A stretch of 8,920 bases of DNA from an uncultured Verrucomicrobiota bacterium (lineage in GTDB: Bacteria; Verrucomicrobiota; Verrucomicrobiia; Methylacidiphilales; Verrucolacustridaceae). Positions 1-6,024 of the stretch are shown here, one piece after another (position 1 is the stretch's first letter; each line of letters opens with the position of its first letter). Under the pieces are notes generated by a model. The model had not been told where the DNA came from and did not search any database. It worked only from the letters and a program-made list of their open reading frames with translations. The stretch covers positions 1 through 8,920 of the forward strand of contig CAIVGD010000146.1 in the NCBI GenBank assembly GCA_903905395.1, in the 5' to 3' direction. Both the position numbers and the translations under genes were made by a program.

Positions 1-169
1 CCTTTTCAAGACTATTGCTCTATTACGTCGGTCATTCTCTGGTAATGGATTTACTCATAAACGTCATCCAAACCGAAAACGGCGTGTGACAACTGGACAT
101 TCCCCCCGCTTTTTGATACCAATTTTGCATGGAAACGCTGTTTCATGTGGAACTGATGGGCAAACGCCC

Positions 170-198
170 ACGACATTCGAAACACGATTTTCTATAAA
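170..198 (+). promoter_or_regulatory. Putative sigma70-type promoter of the phosphofructokinase gene
   Basis: A -10-like hexamer TATAAA (193-198, five of six matches to TATAAT) lies 17 bases after ACGACA (170-175, four of six matches to TTGACA). Transcription would start near base 205, giving a leader of about 42 nt before the ATG at 247. This rests on pattern matching alone; no start site is known. Confidence 0.4.
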
Positions 199-203
199 AA
201 ATC

Positions 204-228
204 AGATCGGCGCAGTTGAATCCGATCT
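204..228 (+). repeat. Inverted repeat in the phosphofructokinase 5' leader
   Basis: AGATCGG (204-210) and CCGATCT (222-228) are perfect 7-base complements separated by 11 bases. They sit at the predicted transcription start and just upstream of the ribosome binding site. The element could be an operator or a stem-loop at the 5' end of the mRNA. It is not a terminator, since no T tract follows. Confidence 0.45.
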
Positions 229-231
229 TAT

Positions 232-237
232 AGGGAG
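232..237 (+). promoter_or_regulatory. Ribosome binding site of the phosphofructokinase gene
   Basis: AGGGAG lies 9 bases before the ATG at 247. It is one of the few clear Shine-Dalgarno sequences in the window and supports that start codon. Confidence 0.6.
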
Positions 238-246
238 CATCTAGTC

Positions 247-1452
247 ATGGCCAATATCCTTACCGGCAAGAAACGCATCGCCATCCTCACGGGCGGAGGC
301 GACGTCCCTGGACTCAATCCCGCCATCCGCTCCGTGACCATCCGCGCCCTGCGTGAAGGCTACGAGGTCATCGGCCTTCGACGCGGCTGGGCCGGCGTGA
401 CGGAAATGGTGTGCGACCACGAGTGGGACAACAGCAACAACTTCCAGCACCTATCGGAAGAGATCGTCAACCGGGCCGGGCGCACGGGCGGCACTTTCCT
501 GCACACCTCGCGCACACGCCCCAGCTCGATGAAGGCCGATTCGGTGCCCGAGCACCTGAAGGCGAAGTACAACCAACCGACGAACGATCTGACACCCGAG
601 GTGCTGAAGAATCTCGCCTGGCTGGGGGTCGACTATCTCATCCCAATCGGTGGAGACGACACGCTGAGCTATGCCCTGCGGATGCACAAAGAGGGCGTCA
701 AAGTCATCGCCATCCCAAAGACGATGGACAACGACGTCCCAGGCACCGATTACTGCATCGGCTTCAGCACGTGCGTCACGCGCACGATCGAGGTGGCGAA
801 CCGACTGCGCACATCAGCGGGGTCGCACGAGCGCCTGCTGATCATGGAGGTGTTCGGCCGCTATGCGGGCTTCACGGCGATGATGCCCACGATGGCGGGG
901 GCGGCGACGCGTTGCGTCATTCCGGAGCACGAGTTCAGCTTGGATATCCTGACGGAAATGCTGATGTATGATCGTAGCCGCAATCCGAGCAAATACGCCG
1001 TGGCACTCGTGTCGGAAGGGGCGGTGTGGAAGGGTGGCAGGCAGATCTGGCAGAGCAGCACAACCGACGCGTTCGGACATGCCAAGCTGGGCGGCATCGG
1101 CGACCTGGTGTCAGAGGAGGTGCAGAAGCGCACCGCGCAGTACAACAAGGGCAAGGAAGTGCACATCATCAGCCAGAAGCTGGGCTACATGGTGCGCGGC
1201 GGCGACCCAGACGCGATGGATTCGATCGTGCCGATGGCCTACGGCAATCTTGCCTTCGACTTGATCCTGAAGGGCATTCACGGCCGGTTGGTAGTGGTGA
1301 AGAACGGTTGCTATGACAACATCCCGCTGGATGTCGTCACCAGCACCAAGAAGCTCGTGAACGTAGAGCGATTCTACAACACCAAGCGATACCGGCCGCA
1401 GTACAACAGTTTCGATCTGGCACCGTTGTTCATCATGACCAGCGACGGGTGA
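247..1452 (+). CDS. pfp: 6-phosphofructokinase, predicted pyrophosphate-dependent
   Basis: This enzyme phosphorylates fructose 6-phosphate to fructose 1,6-bisphosphate in cytoplasmic glycolysis. If it uses PPi the reaction is readily reversible and also serves gluconeogenesis. Family motifs occur in order over 401 residues: GGGDVPGLN near the N-terminus (17-24), GGDDT (135-139), PKTMDND (157-163) with catalytic Asp161, FGRYAG (203-208), PE (226-227) and VRGGDPDAMDS (316-326). In E. coli PfkA numbering, residue 104 is Gly and 124 is Gly in ATP enzymes, whereas PPi enzymes have Asp104 and Lys124. Here the equivalents are Asp138 and Lys158, with the same 20-residue spacing, so the PPi type is predicted. 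The protein is longer than the roughly 320 residues of E. coli PfkA, as is common in PPi and related long forms. It appears monocistronic, with its own promoter and a good Shine-Dalgarno. The family call is secure; the phosphoryl donor is an inference. Confidence 0.93.
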   Translation: MANILTGKKRIAILTGGGDVPGLNPAIRSVTIRALREGYEVIGLRRGWAGVTEMVCDHEWDNSNNFQHLSEEIVNRAGRTGGTFLHTSRTRPSSMKADSVPEHLKAKYNQPTNDLTPEVLKNLAWLGVDYLIPIGGDDTLSYALRMHKEGVKVIAIPKTMDNDVPGTDYCIGFSTCVTRTIEVANRLRTSAGSHERLLIMEVFGRYAGFTAMMPTMAGAATRCVIPEHEFSLDILTEMLMYDRSRNPSKYAVALVSEGAVWKGGRQIWQSSTTDAFGHAKLGGIGDLVSEEVQKRTAQYNKGKEVHIISQKLGYMVRGGDPDAMDSIVPMAYGNLAFDLILKGIHGRLVVVKNGCYDNIPLDVVTSTKKLVNVERFYNTKRYRPQYNSFDLAPLFIMTSDG

Positions 1453-1666
1453 GGCACGCCTCGCCTTCAACCAGAACGACACAGCGGCCTGCGCCGCCGT
1501 ACGGGAATGCCGTTACTGCCCGATGATTTAAGGTGATCCCTCCTCATCCTGCATGTTCACGCTCTGCGCGGAAATGGCCCCAACCAAGCGGTCCCCTTTA
1601 AAATATTCATCCGCTGAACTTTCTCGCTTAACTGAAACCCCAACTTCAACCTCAACCTGAATCAAA
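1453..1666. other. Spacer between pfp and the L,D-transpeptidase gene
   Basis: No gene is seen. Just after the pfp stop there are small GC-rich hairpins: GAGG-CACG-CCTC (1451-1462), GCGGC-CTGC-GCCGC (1484-1497) and ACGG-GAATG-CCGT (1501-1513). None is followed by a T tract, so an intrinsic terminator is not shown. A -10-like TAAAAT (1599-1604) lies near the downstream gene but has no convincing -35 partner. The last 40 bases are rich in A and C with short TCAACC repeats and no Shine-Dalgarno sequence. Confidence 0.4.
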
Positions 1667-2128
1667 ATGAGTCACCTCCGCGTCTCCATCTCCGCCCAAC
1701 GCCTCGACGTCGTCGAATCGGACGGCTCCATCTCCCGCTCCTTCCCCGTCTCCACCGCCAAAAAGGGAGTCGGCTCGGAGCCCAATAGCAACCAAACCCC
1801 TCTCGGGTGGCATCGCATTTCCGAAATGATTGGCGGGGGGAAGGAACTCGGCACCCACTTTGTCGGTCGGAAACCCACCGGGCGTGTCTGGAAGCCATCC
1901 GATCCTGTAGAAGAAAAAAATCTCGTTCTCACACGCATCCTCCGGCTAGATGGCGAGGAACCAGGCAATGCCACCAGCCGGGATCGCTATATCTACATTC
2001 ACGGAACCAACCGCGAAGACCGGATCGGTCAACCTACCAGCGCCGGTTGCGTCTGTTTGCGCAATGCCGACGTGATGGAACTCTACGAGCTGGTCACTCC
2101 AGGCACGCGAGTCGAAATCATCCCCTAA
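1667..2128 (+). CDS. L,D-transpeptidase (YkuD domain) protein
   Basis: YkuD-domain enzymes form or edit peptide cross-links in peptidoglycan through an active-site cysteine. The whole 153-residue protein is one such domain. Conserved features are TPLGWHRI (44-51), the IHGT box with His112 (111-114), the Gly before the active-site loop (Gly121), and SAGC with candidate nucleophile Cys128, 16 residues after His112 as expected. Two departures are visible: the usual His of SHGC is Ala126, as tolerated in some members (YkuD itself has Lys there), and the normally strong Arg two residues after the cysteine is Cys130, giving GCVCLRN. There is no signal peptide or membrane segment, although the substrate is outside the membrane; a TGA three codons upstream rules out a longer start in frame. 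No Shine-Dalgarno is seen. Family membership is firm, but activity and location are uncertain. Confidence 0.85.
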   Translation: MSHLRVSISAQRLDVVESDGSISRSFPVSTAKKGVGSEPNSNQTPLGWHRISEMIGGGKELGTHFVGRKPTGRVWKPSDPVEEKNLVLTRILRLDGEEPGNATSRDRYIYIHGTNREDRIGQPTSAGCVCLRNADVMELYELVTPGTRVEIIP

Positions 2129-2141
2129 CCAAGGTGCTTCT

Positions 2142-2181
2142 CTCATTCCCGCCCGAGGAAATGAGCTGTCCCCCTTTTTTT
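2142..2181 (+). terminator. Possible terminator of the L,D-transpeptidase gene
   Basis: CTCATTCC (2142-2149) can pair with GGAAATGAG (2157-2165) with one bulged A. A run of seven T follows at 2175-2181, but 9 bases after the stem, which is further than in a typical intrinsic terminator. It lies in the 57 bases between the two convergent genes, where a terminator is expected. On the other strand no T run follows, so nrdJ termination is not explained. Confidence 0.35.
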
Positions 2182-2185
2182 CGTT

Positions 2186-4420
2186 CTACAGGATATCGCA
2201 CTTCCCGCCCGCGCAAGCCGGGGTCTGGGCAACGGTCGTGAAGTCTTGCTGTTCGATCAACAGGGTGTAATCGACCGGAGAGTAGGTCCGGGTGAGATCC
2301 TCCCACGTTTTGCAAGCATGGACGCGCTTGAGACAGCGGGTCATCTTGAGCGCATCGCCGCCGAAGTAGTTGGTCGCGAATTTATGCGCACGCCGGACCC
2401 AGTCCTGTTTCTCCGCGCGGACGGTCTCGATCGCTTCGAACACGCGCTTGGGATAGCGGGGCACGGTGGGAGTCTCGAGATTCTCCCCGCGGCCAAGCAC
2501 GCAGTCACAGGCGGCCCACAGGTTGTCATCGAAGACGTGCAGACCGTCCACAATCAGCCCCGATGACATGATGGTGCCCACTCCATACGCGGACACGATC
2601 TCTTCGACTTCCAGCACTTCGCAAAACGGTGCCTGCGGATAATCCAAATCGCCGCCGTCCGGCAGTAGCGAGATGCCGGCAAAGACTTGGCGGCTGTTGA
2701 AAATAAAGGCTTCGACCGCCTGCCATTCGTCGTCTTTGACTGAGATCGTGTTGGAAACATTGTGACTGAGCCAGGGCTGGGCACAGCGATCCGGACGCTT
2801 GCCGGCATCAATCCAGTTCTCCTTGGTCAGCTTGACCAGATTCAATAGATCAACAGCCGTGACATCGCGCTTGGTCATGGCTTCGGGATTGGCCTCAATG
2901 CAAAAGGTCAGCACCACGTCCGTTCCGTTCGGGTTCCAAACCGACGTCTCGACCGCCAGCGGATTCTGGGCTCGGAAGAAATCGACAAGCAGTTCGTCTT
3001 CGTTGGCCTGGGCGCGACGGAAGTAACGCCGCGAATGGTGCGGGTGGATGCCCGAACTTGTGCCGAGGATGCAGCTGGTGGTGCCGGCCGGTTTGACACA
3101 GGTAGCCCGTGCGGCTGGACCGATACCTATGCGTGCGGCGACGCGCGCGTTGACCTCCAGAATGTGTGCCGCCATCGCGCGTTGCAGGGCGGGATCGAAA
3201 GCGACCGCGGGGTGTTCCATCATGCCGGTCATCGAAATACCGAGAAGTGCCTCCCGACGCGCGATGCGCGTACTGACCTCGCCCAAATATTCGAATTCGG
3301 TGTAGTCGGCTTGCAGAGTTCCCAGAATGGCGGCGGCTTCGGCTGCCTCGCGGAATTTTGCGGCCGTGTCCACGCGCCCCATGTTTATTTCGCACAGATT
3401 GCAGAATGCGAATCCGCTCTGGCCGTCGATCTGTGGGTAGAGACCAATCTCACCGCAGGGATTGAAGGTGGCGTCCAGATCATCGGTGAAGATGAACCCC
3501 GGCTCGCCGAATTCGCGGACCGATTTCATAAGTTTGTGGAACTGCTCGGCGGTGGTTTTACCGCGCAGCAGCATGGCCGAGTTATTCGAGCGGGCTCGCT
3601 GGGGATTTTCGTTGAACCAGTTCCCCGTCTTGGCCGTGGCCATGGTGTCGTCATCCGGCGAAAAAAGACAGATGGTGGCACTGCGCCGCACGCCGCCGGA
3701 AAGCACGGCATCGGAGGCATGCATCAAAATGTCATAGGCATCGATCGGCCGCAATTGCGTCATCCCCTGATCGAGGCGGGTGTCGATCAGTTTGCGGATC
3801 AGTTCGATACTGCGGCGCAACGGTTCCGGACCTGGTGCACGCCCCATGCCGGAGGAGATGGGTCGTCCCTTTGGACGGATCGGGGTGTAATCGAAGTCAA
3901 CCAGCCGACCGGCATACTCTGGGAACGGCTGCTGATCGGCCAGGTAACTCGAGAGCAGCACCCCCATGGCATCCGACCACCCCTCGATGGTGTCGGAAAT
4001 CACGAAGGTGGCATGCGTGCCCCCAGGACGGACCAGTTTGGGCAACTTGGCGACATGGTGTTTCTGCACGGAGAATCCCACGCCACAACCGCACAGGAGC
4101 AACCACAGGGCCTCCTGAAAAAAACGCGGCCGGTCGCAATAGGAGGTGGTGCAGTTATAAATTCGGGCATGCTTTCGCAAGATCGGATCGCCGCCAAACT
4201 GCATGGCTCGCTGACTGCCCAACATCAACCGATTTTTCATTGCCCTCTCACAAATCTCCAACAAATCTGCGACCTCGATCCCCCGGATGGCAAAATGGCG
4301 CCGGTGCATGTCGATCACACGCTCGACCGCTTCGTCGAAAGTTTCGCGCCGCAATTTAGTCGGTAGATAGCGGCTGTATTTGGAGGTGAAAACGTAGTTT
4401 TGGAGGGATTCGGTGCTCAT
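2186..4420 (-). CDS. nrdJ: Adenosylcobalamin-dependent (class II) ribonucleotide reductase
   Basis: It reduces ribonucleotides to deoxyribonucleotides for DNA synthesis using a thiyl radical generated from coenzyme B12, so it needs neither oxygen nor a partner radical subunit. The 744-residue protein has no recognisable ATP-cone at its N-terminus. Visible elements are the redox region NCTTSYC (89-95, Cys90 probable), SGGVRRSA (241-248), GEPGFI (305-310), the active-site finger NPCGEI (320-325; Asn320, radical Cys322, Glu324), FCNLCEIN (339-346, Cys340 the likely redox partner), KPAGTTS (443-449) with SSGIHP, and a C-terminal C-x4-C pair (Cys736, Cys741) that would re-reduce the active site. 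Length and tail resemble the monomeric triphosphate reductase of Lactobacillus leichmannii (739 residues), but internal spacings differ, so triphosphate versus diphosphate substrate and monomer versus dimer are open. It lies 206 bases downstream of argB with its own probable promoter and NrdR-like boxes. Confidence 0.92.
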   Translation of the reverse strand: MSTESLQNYVFTSKYSRYLPTKLRRETFDEAVERVIDMHRRHFAIRGIEVADLLEICERAMKNRLMLGSQRAMQFGGDPILRKHARIYNCTTSYCDRPRFFQEALWLLLCGCGVGFSVQKHHVAKLPKLVRPGGTHATFVISDTIEGWSDAMGVLLSSYLADQQPFPEYAGRLVDFDYTPIRPKGRPISSGMGRAPGPEPLRRSIELIRKLIDTRLDQGMTQLRPIDAYDILMHASDAVLSGGVRRSATICLFSPDDDTMATAKTGNWFNENPQRARSNNSAMLLRGKTTAEQFHKLMKSVREFGEPGFIFTDDLDATFNPCGEIGLYPQIDGQSGFAFCNLCEINMGRVDTAAKFREAAEAAAILGTLQADYTEFEYLGEVSTRIARREALLGISMTGMMEHPAVAFDPALQRAMAAHILEVNARVAARIGIGPAARATCVKPAGTTSCILGTSSGIHPHHSRRYFRRAQANEDELLVDFFRAQNPLAVETSVWNPNGTDVVLTFCIEANPEAMTKRDVTAVDLLNLVKLTKENWIDAGKRPDRCAQPWLSHNVSNTISVKDDEWQAVEAFIFNSRQVFAGISLLPDGGDLDYPQAPFCEVLEVEEIVSAYGVGTIMSSGLIVDGLHVFDDNLWAACDCVLGRGENLETPTVPRYPKRVFEAIETVRAEKQDWVRRAHKFATNYFGGDALKMTRCLKRVHACKTWEDLTRTYSPVDYTLLIEQQDFTTVAQTPACAGGKCDIL

Positions 4421-4491
4421 AGGGAAGGCCTTGAAATAAAATGTTATTTTTAATAAACACCCACCGTTGGAAATATCCCCAGCAGATGCCT

Positions 4492-4507
4492 TGTCGATAT
4501 ATAGTGG
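4492..4507 (-). promoter_or_regulatory. NrdR-like box, proximal to nrdJ
   Basis: On the minus strand the sequence is CCACTATATATCGACA. Its central 12 bases match the NrdR-box core aCwAtATaTwGt at 10 of 12 positions; the right half is degenerate. NrdR is a zinc-finger/ATP-cone repressor that binds tandem boxes in front of ribonucleotide reductase genes. Placement over the predicted -10 of nrdJ and the 31-bp spacing from a second box support the call. Confidence 0.5.
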
Positions 4508-4525
4508 CCGGAGTTATGCTGTCTA
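4498..4525 (-). promoter_or_regulatory. Putative nrdJ promoter
   Basis: Read on the minus strand, TAGACA (4525-4520, five of six matches to TTGACA) is followed after 16 bases by TATATA (4503-4498); TATATC two bases further on would give a spacer of 18. Transcription would start near 4490, leaving a leader of roughly 70 nt. The -35 hexamer touches one NrdR-like box and the -10 lies inside the other. This is pattern evidence only. Confidence 0.4.
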
Positions 4526-4538
4526 CAACATTTAGTAA
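4523..4538 (-). promoter_or_regulatory. NrdR-like box, distal to nrdJ
   Basis: On the minus strand the sequence is TTACTAAATGTTGTAG, whose central 12 bases match the NrdR-box core aCwAtATaTwGt at 10 of 12 positions. Its centre is exactly 31 bp from that of the proximal box (15 bases between them), the spacing of about three helical turns known for paired NrdR sites. Each box alone is weak; the pair is more convincing. Confidence 0.45.
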
Positions 4539-4555
4539 TTATACCTAGAAAAACC

Positions 4556-4634
4556 CCCTCTGAAGTGGTCGAAGCTCGTTTTTTACCCCACCTAGGGATT
4601 GGTAAAAATGAGCCGAATCCCTTGTCTCAGAGGG
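4556..4634 (-). repeat. Nested inverted repeats at the argB 3' end, possible terminator
   Basis: Three perfect inverted repeats crowd the end of argB. The outer pair is CCCTCTGA/TCAGAGGG (4556-4563 with 4627-4634) and includes the argB stop codon; in the argB direction its distal arm is followed by GGTTTTT. Inside are AGGGATT/AATCCCT (4594-4600 with 4616-4622) and TTTTTACC/GGTAAAAA (4580-4587 with 4601-4608). The two inner stems share bases and cannot form together. With a 63-base loop the outer stem is not a classical terminator unless an inner stem folds first. Confidence 0.35.
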
Positions 4635-5442
4635 TAAGTACTGTCCCCGCTTTTTCCTGTCCCTTGACCACGCCAGTCAGCGTCCCTGCCACCCGCCCGT
4701 CCACCAACTCCACTTTTTTCAACCCTTGCCGCAGAGCCGAGGCCGCCGACCGGCACTTTGGAATCATCCCGCCGCTGATCACCCCCTCCTTCTCCAACTT
4801 CTCCAACTCCGCCGATCGTATCTCTGGGATGATAGTTCTCGAATCCTTGCGATTCATCAGCAATCCCGGCACATCGGAAAGAAAAATCAACTGCTCCGCT
4901 TGCAACGCCCCAGCCAGAGCCGCCGCCGCCACGTCCGCATTCAGATTCATCGCCCCGCCATCGTTTCCTTGGGCCACCGGACTCACCACCGCCGTCTCCC
5001 CTGCGGCCAACGCTTTCTGCACTTCCTCCACCTCGCATCTTTCCACCTCACCCACCCTCACCAGATCCACCTCCCTGCCATCCGCCTTGGCAGGGGGCGC
5101 CTTCCTCGCTTGAAAAACCTTCCGGCCACTGATCCCCCGCGCCTTCCCTCCAATCTCGTTCAGCTTGGCCACAATTCCAGGGTTCACTTTGCCATCCAAC
5201 ACCTGTTCCACCACCGCCATGGCCGCTTCATCCGTGACTCGGAATCCCTCTACGAAAGCCCCCTTCAACCCGCGACGCTTCATCTCGCCGCTGATCTCTT
5301 TCCCACCCCCATGCACCAGAACCACCGGCCAACCCTCCTTCGCCAACCCCGCAATCTCCGCAAGAATCTCCGCCACCTTGGCACTATCCTCCATCGCGCT
5401 CCCCCCGTACTTCAGCACAATCACCCTCGTTACCTTGTTCAT
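4627..5442 (-). CDS. argB: Acetylglutamate kinase
   Basis: ArgB phosphorylates N-acetylglutamate to N-acetylglutamyl phosphate, the second step of arginine synthesis, in the cytoplasm. Amino-acid-kinase motifs over 271 residues: KYGGSAM (11-17, Lys11), HGGGKEI (44-50), RVTD with Arg68 (68-71), NLNADVAAAALAGAL (166-180, Asn166 and Asp170), SDVPGL (189-194) and GGMIPK with Lys229 (224-229). The protein is short at both regulatory ends: only ten residues precede Lys11, so there is no N-terminal interlocking helix, and the C-terminus (RVAGTLTGVVKGQEKAGT) lacks the His and the EIFT-type signature of arginine-inhibited kinases. An in-frame stop six codons upstream, with no start codon between, excludes a longer form. 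It is therefore predicted to be arginine-insensitive, like E. coli ArgB. It starts one base after the preceding gene (TGA-G-ATG), without a strong Shine-Dalgarno, so translation is probably coupled. Confidence 0.96.
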   Translation of the reverse strand: MNKVTRVIVLKYGGSAMEDSAKVAEILAEIAGLAKEGWPVVLVHGGGKEISGEMKRRGLKGAFVEGFRVTDEAAMAVVEQVLDGKVNPGIVAKLNEIGGKARGISGRKVFQARKAPPAKADGREVDLVRVGEVERCEVEEVQKALAAGETAVVSPVAQGNDGGAMNLNADVAAAALAGALQAEQLIFLSDVPGLLMNRKDSRTIIPEIRSAELEKLEKEGVISGGMIPKCRSAASALRQGLKKVELVDGRVAGTLTGVVKGQEKAGTVLTL

Positions 5443-5443
5443 C

Positions 5444-6022
5444 TCACGTTTTACCGCTTATATAAAAAATCATCGAATCATCAGGTCTGGCAATAATGAC
5501 CTGCGCGTTAGTGACATGATCGCCATGATACTGAACAAACCATACTTGGACAAAATACCTACTGCTTCGAATCTCCTTCGCAGTGGGAAACCACGGCGCC
5601 TCCCTGTGATTAGGGAACATCATGATGAATTGAAGGGCTTCGTCAGGAACCTTTGGCAACTGGTCCCCTCGATACCAACCGCCATGACCTAAACCACTTT
5701 GGGGCGGGCAAAGCTCCTTGATCGACAGATTCGAAATCTTAATCCAGTAGGCATCGAAATGATCCCCGGTGAAGGAACGACCCGACTGATAGGAGTGAAT
5801 CACTCGCTCGGTTCGTTTCTCACCGAGTCCACACCAATTCAATACAAACCGGACATCCTTGACTGATGCTTGTTCGAATTTGTCACGGTTTCCGGGTCCA
5901 ACTTGGTAGGCAAAAAATCCGGCGAGAAACAAAACTCCGACCAATGAAATTCCGCCCCAAGCCATGAGTAGCCACCTCATGGCCTTAAAGATCTTTTGAA
6001 GGTCGAATTTTTTCCCCGCCAT
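5444..6022 (-). CDS. Uncharacterised single-pass membrane protein in the arginine operon
   Basis: I do not recognise this 192-residue protein. It has a basic N-terminus (KKFDLQKIFKAMR), one hydrophobic segment at about residues 17-40 and no clear signal-peptidase site, so it is probably anchored with its N-terminus inside and about 150 residues outside. The outer part contains Cys64 and Cys105, a segment FTGDHFDAYWIKIS (84-97) that looks like a structured beta-rich core, and an aromatic C-terminal half. No catalytic motif is seen. It is truly part of the operon: its ATG is 2 bases after the argJ stop, with GGGGGA 7 bases upstream, and its TGA is 1 base from the argB ATG. Its GC content is lower than its neighbours (43% at 5521-5580 and 50% at 5881-5940 by hand, against 67% in argB at 5041-5100), which suggests later insertion or weaker selection. 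A role in arginine synthesis is not shown. Confidence 0.8.
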   Translation of the reverse strand: MAGKKFDLQKIFKAMRWLLMAWGGISLVGVLFLAGFFAYQVGPGNRDKFEQASVKDVRFVLNWCGLGEKRTERVIHSYQSGRSFTGDHFDAYWIKISNLSIKELCPPQSGLGHGGWYRGDQLPKVPDEALQFIMMFPNHREAPWFPTAKEIRSSRYFVQVWFVQYHGDHVTNAQVIIARPDDSMIFYISGKT

Positions 6023-6024
6023 CG

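Larger units (their letters stand above)
1..246. other. Leader region upstream of the phosphofructokinase gene
   Basis: This stretch is much poorer in GC than the genes (37% by hand count over bases 1-60, against 65% over bases 841-900). It contains no recognisable gene. A + strand frame is open from the left edge (base 2) to a TAG at 242-244, but its translation resembles nothing I know and its composition is not that of the neighbouring genes, so I do not call it. A small hairpin (TGGGC-AAAC-GCCCA, 157-170) has no T tract after it. The promoter, inverted repeat and ribosome binding site of the downstream gene are listed separately. Confidence 0.5.

Noticed and set aside
2..244. Open + strand frame from the left edge to a TAG just before pfp, possibly the end of an upstream gene
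   Set aside because: Eighty open codons in an AT-richer stretch can easily occur by chance over six frames. The translation matches nothing I recognise, and a promoter and inverted repeat lie within its distal part. The sequence left of the window would decide it.
1484..1513. Intrinsic terminator after pfp
   Set aside because: Two short GC-rich hairpins are present, but no T tract follows either of them, so termination here is not supported.
3035..4366. Long open frame on the + strand (443 codons) opposite nrdJ
   Set aside because: It lies wholly antisense to nrdJ, whose protein has all expected motifs. The translation shows no family features and the frame is explained by the codon bias of nrdJ.
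4421..4560. Cobalamin riboswitch upstream of the B12-dependent nrdJ
   Set aside because: The leader after the predicted start is only about 70 nt, too short for this riboswitch, and I find no B12 box. The GGCCACT string there is part of the NrdR-like region.
4726..5496. Open frame of 256 codons on the + strand opposite argB
   Set aside because: It is antisense to a fully conserved argB, is very rich in His, Arg and Pro as expected from reverse reading of GC-rich codons, and has no recognisable domain.
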